A stretch of 13,837 nucleotides of DNA from Rhizobiales bacterium UBA697 (GTDB taxonomy: Bacteria; Pseudomonadota; Alphaproteobacteria; Rhizobiales; Ancalomicrobiaceae). The first letter of the stretch is position 1. Every line of letters starts with the position of its first letter. The DNA lies in assembly GCA_002298965.1 (NCBI GenBank), contig DBMN01000190.1, forward strand, positions 1 through 13,837. Direction: 5' to 3'. The position numbers were made by a program, and so were the translations under genes. Under the pieces are notes generated by a model that was not told the origin of the DNA, did not search any database, and was given only the letters and a program-made list of their open reading frames with translations. Below are positions 12,873 through 13,837 of this stretch, one piece after another.

Positions 12873-13837
12873 GTGACCATTCACAAGAATTGGCAGGAAC
12901 TCATCCGTCCGAACAAGCTCGAGGTGAAGCCGGGCGAAGACGCGCGCCGCAAGGCGACCGTCGTCGCCGAGCCGCTTGAGCGTGGTTTCGGCCTGACGCT
13001 CGGCAACGCGCTGCGTCGCGTCCTGCTGTCGTCGCTGCAGGGCGCGGCCGTGACCGCGGTGCAGATCGACGGCGTCCTGCACGAGTTCTCCTCGATCCCC
13101 GGCGTGCGCGAGGACGTCACCGACATCATCCTGAACATCAAGGAGATCTCGGTGAAGATGCACGGCGACCTGCCCAAGCGCATGGTCGTCCGCAAGACCG
13201 GCCCGGGCATCGTCACCGCCGGTGACATCCAGACCGTCGGCGACATCGAGATCCTGAATCCCGAGCTCGCGATCTGCACCCTCGACGAGGGCGCGGAGAT
13301 CCGCATGGAGCTGACCGTCGCCACCGGCAAGGGCTACGTCCCGGCCGACCGCAACCGTCCGGAAGACGCGCCGATCGGTCTCATCCCGGTCGACAGCCTC
13401 TATTCGCCGGTCAAGAAGGTCTCCTACAAGGTCGAGAACACCCGCGAGGGCCAGGTTCTCGACTACGACAAGCTGACGCTGAGCCTGGAGACCGACGGTT
13501 CGGTCGCTCCGGACGACGCCGTCGCCTATGCCGCCCGCATCCTGCAGGACCAGCTGGCGATCTTCGTGAACTTCGAGGAGCCCCGCAAGGAAGCCGTCGA
13601 GGAGAAGATCCCGGAGCTCGCCTTCAACCCGGCGCTGCTCAAGAAGGTCGACGAGCTCGAGCTGTCGGTGCGTTCGGCGAACTGCCTGAAGAACGACAAC
13701 ATCGTCTACATCGGCGACCTGATCCAGAAGACCGAAGCCGAGATGCTCCGCACCCCGAACTTCGGCCGCAAGTCGCTCAACGAGATCAAGGAAGTCCTGG
13801 CCGCACGCGGCCTGACGCTGGGCATGAAGCTCGAGAA
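12873..13837 (+). CDS. rpoA: DNA-directed RNA polymerase alpha subunit (3' end outside window)
   Basis: The alpha dimer nucleates RNA polymerase assembly, and its C-terminal domain binds UP elements and activators. Translation begins with GTG at 12873, with GAAAGG about 9 nt upstream and the alphaproteobacterial N-terminus TIHKNWQELIRPNKLEVKPG. 321 codons plus two bases are present; related proteins are near 338 residues, so roughly the last 15-20 residues are missing. The N-terminal assembly domain has LERGFGLTLGNALRRVLLSS (about 35-54) and GKGYVPADRNRPEDAPIG (152-169). A linker around 235-250 precedes the C-terminal domain with VRSANCLKNDNIVYIGDL (266-283), where Arg267 and Asn270 align with the E. 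coli DNA-contacting Arg265 and Asn268, and then GRKSLNEIKEVL. No internal stop is seen. Confidence 0.97.
   Translation, partial: MTIHKNWQELIRPNKLEVKPGEDARRKATVVAEPLERGFGLTLGNALRRVLLSSLQGAAVTAVQIDGVLHEFSSIPGVREDVTDIILNIKEISVKMHGDLPKRMVVRKTGPGIVTAGDIQTVGDIEILNPELAICTLDEGAEIRMELTVATGKGYVPADRNRPEDAPIGLIPVDSLYSPVKKVSYKVENTREGQVLDYDKLTLSLETDGSVAPDDAVAYAARILQDQLAIFVNFEEPRKEAVEEKIPELAFNPALLKKVDELELSVRSANCLKNDNIVYIGDLIQKTEAEMLRTPNFGRKSLNEIKEVLAARGLTLGMKLE

Noticed and set aside
1..13837. Search for an undescribed defence, mobile or biosynthetic system
   Set aside because: Every coding stretch is accounted for by the conserved S10-spc-alpha genes, secY, adk and rpoA. No transposase, integrase, direct-repeat array, toxin-antitoxin pair or atypical-composition island is visible.

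Overview
This window holds the S10-spc-alpha ribosomal protein gene cluster of an alphaproteobacterium, most likely in the Hyphomicrobiales (Rhizobiales). Four things support this. The DNA is GC-rich with G/C-ending codons. The protein sequences have an alphaproteobacterial look (a long L3, a zinc-free S14, a short-LID adenylate kinase, and an RpoA beginning TIHKNWQELIRPNKLEV). adk directly follows secY. rpmJ and rpsD are absent from their enterobacterial positions. I do not name a genus. All 26 genes lie on the + strand, and the window starts exactly on the rpsJ start codon and ends inside rpoA.

Layout. Bases 1-5286 are the S10 block: rpsJ, rplC, rplD, rplW, rplB, rpsS, rplV, rpsC, rplP, rpmC, rpsQ. 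Bases 5322-11603 are the spc block: rplN, rplX, rplE, rpsN, rpsH, rplF, rplR, rpsE, rpmD, rplO, secY, adk. Bases 11859-13837 are the alpha block: rpsM, rpsK, rpoA (3' end outside the window; rplQ would be expected next). Most gaps are 0-70 nt, and several stop and start codons overlap (rplC/rplD, rplV/rpsC, rplN/rplX, rplX/rplE, secY/adk), which suggests one or a few long polycistronic transcripts with translational coupling.

The genes jointly build the small subunit head and body (S3, S5, S8, S10, S11, S13, S14, S17, S19), the large subunit core and tunnel exit (L2, L3, L4, L5, L6, L14, L15, L16, L18, L22, L23, L24, L29, L30), the membrane channel that receives nascent proteins from that exit (SecY), an adenylate-balancing enzyme (Adk), and the RNA polymerase alpha subunit.

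I found no mobile element, CRISPR array, tRNA, rRNA or horizontally acquired gene, and no undescribed system. The coding content is ordinary. The part worth a second look is the non-coding RNA structure in the four longest or most structured gaps: rpsJ-rplC (123 nt), rplO-secY (94 nt), adk-rpsM (255 nt, five inverted repeats) and rpsK-rpoA (168 nt, three strong hairpins, one terminator-like). These are candidate attenuators or ribosomal-protein autoregulation sites. The Arg/Asp/Glu-rich C-terminal tail on S3 is a second, smaller point of interest. No gene-free stretch exceeds 300 nt.
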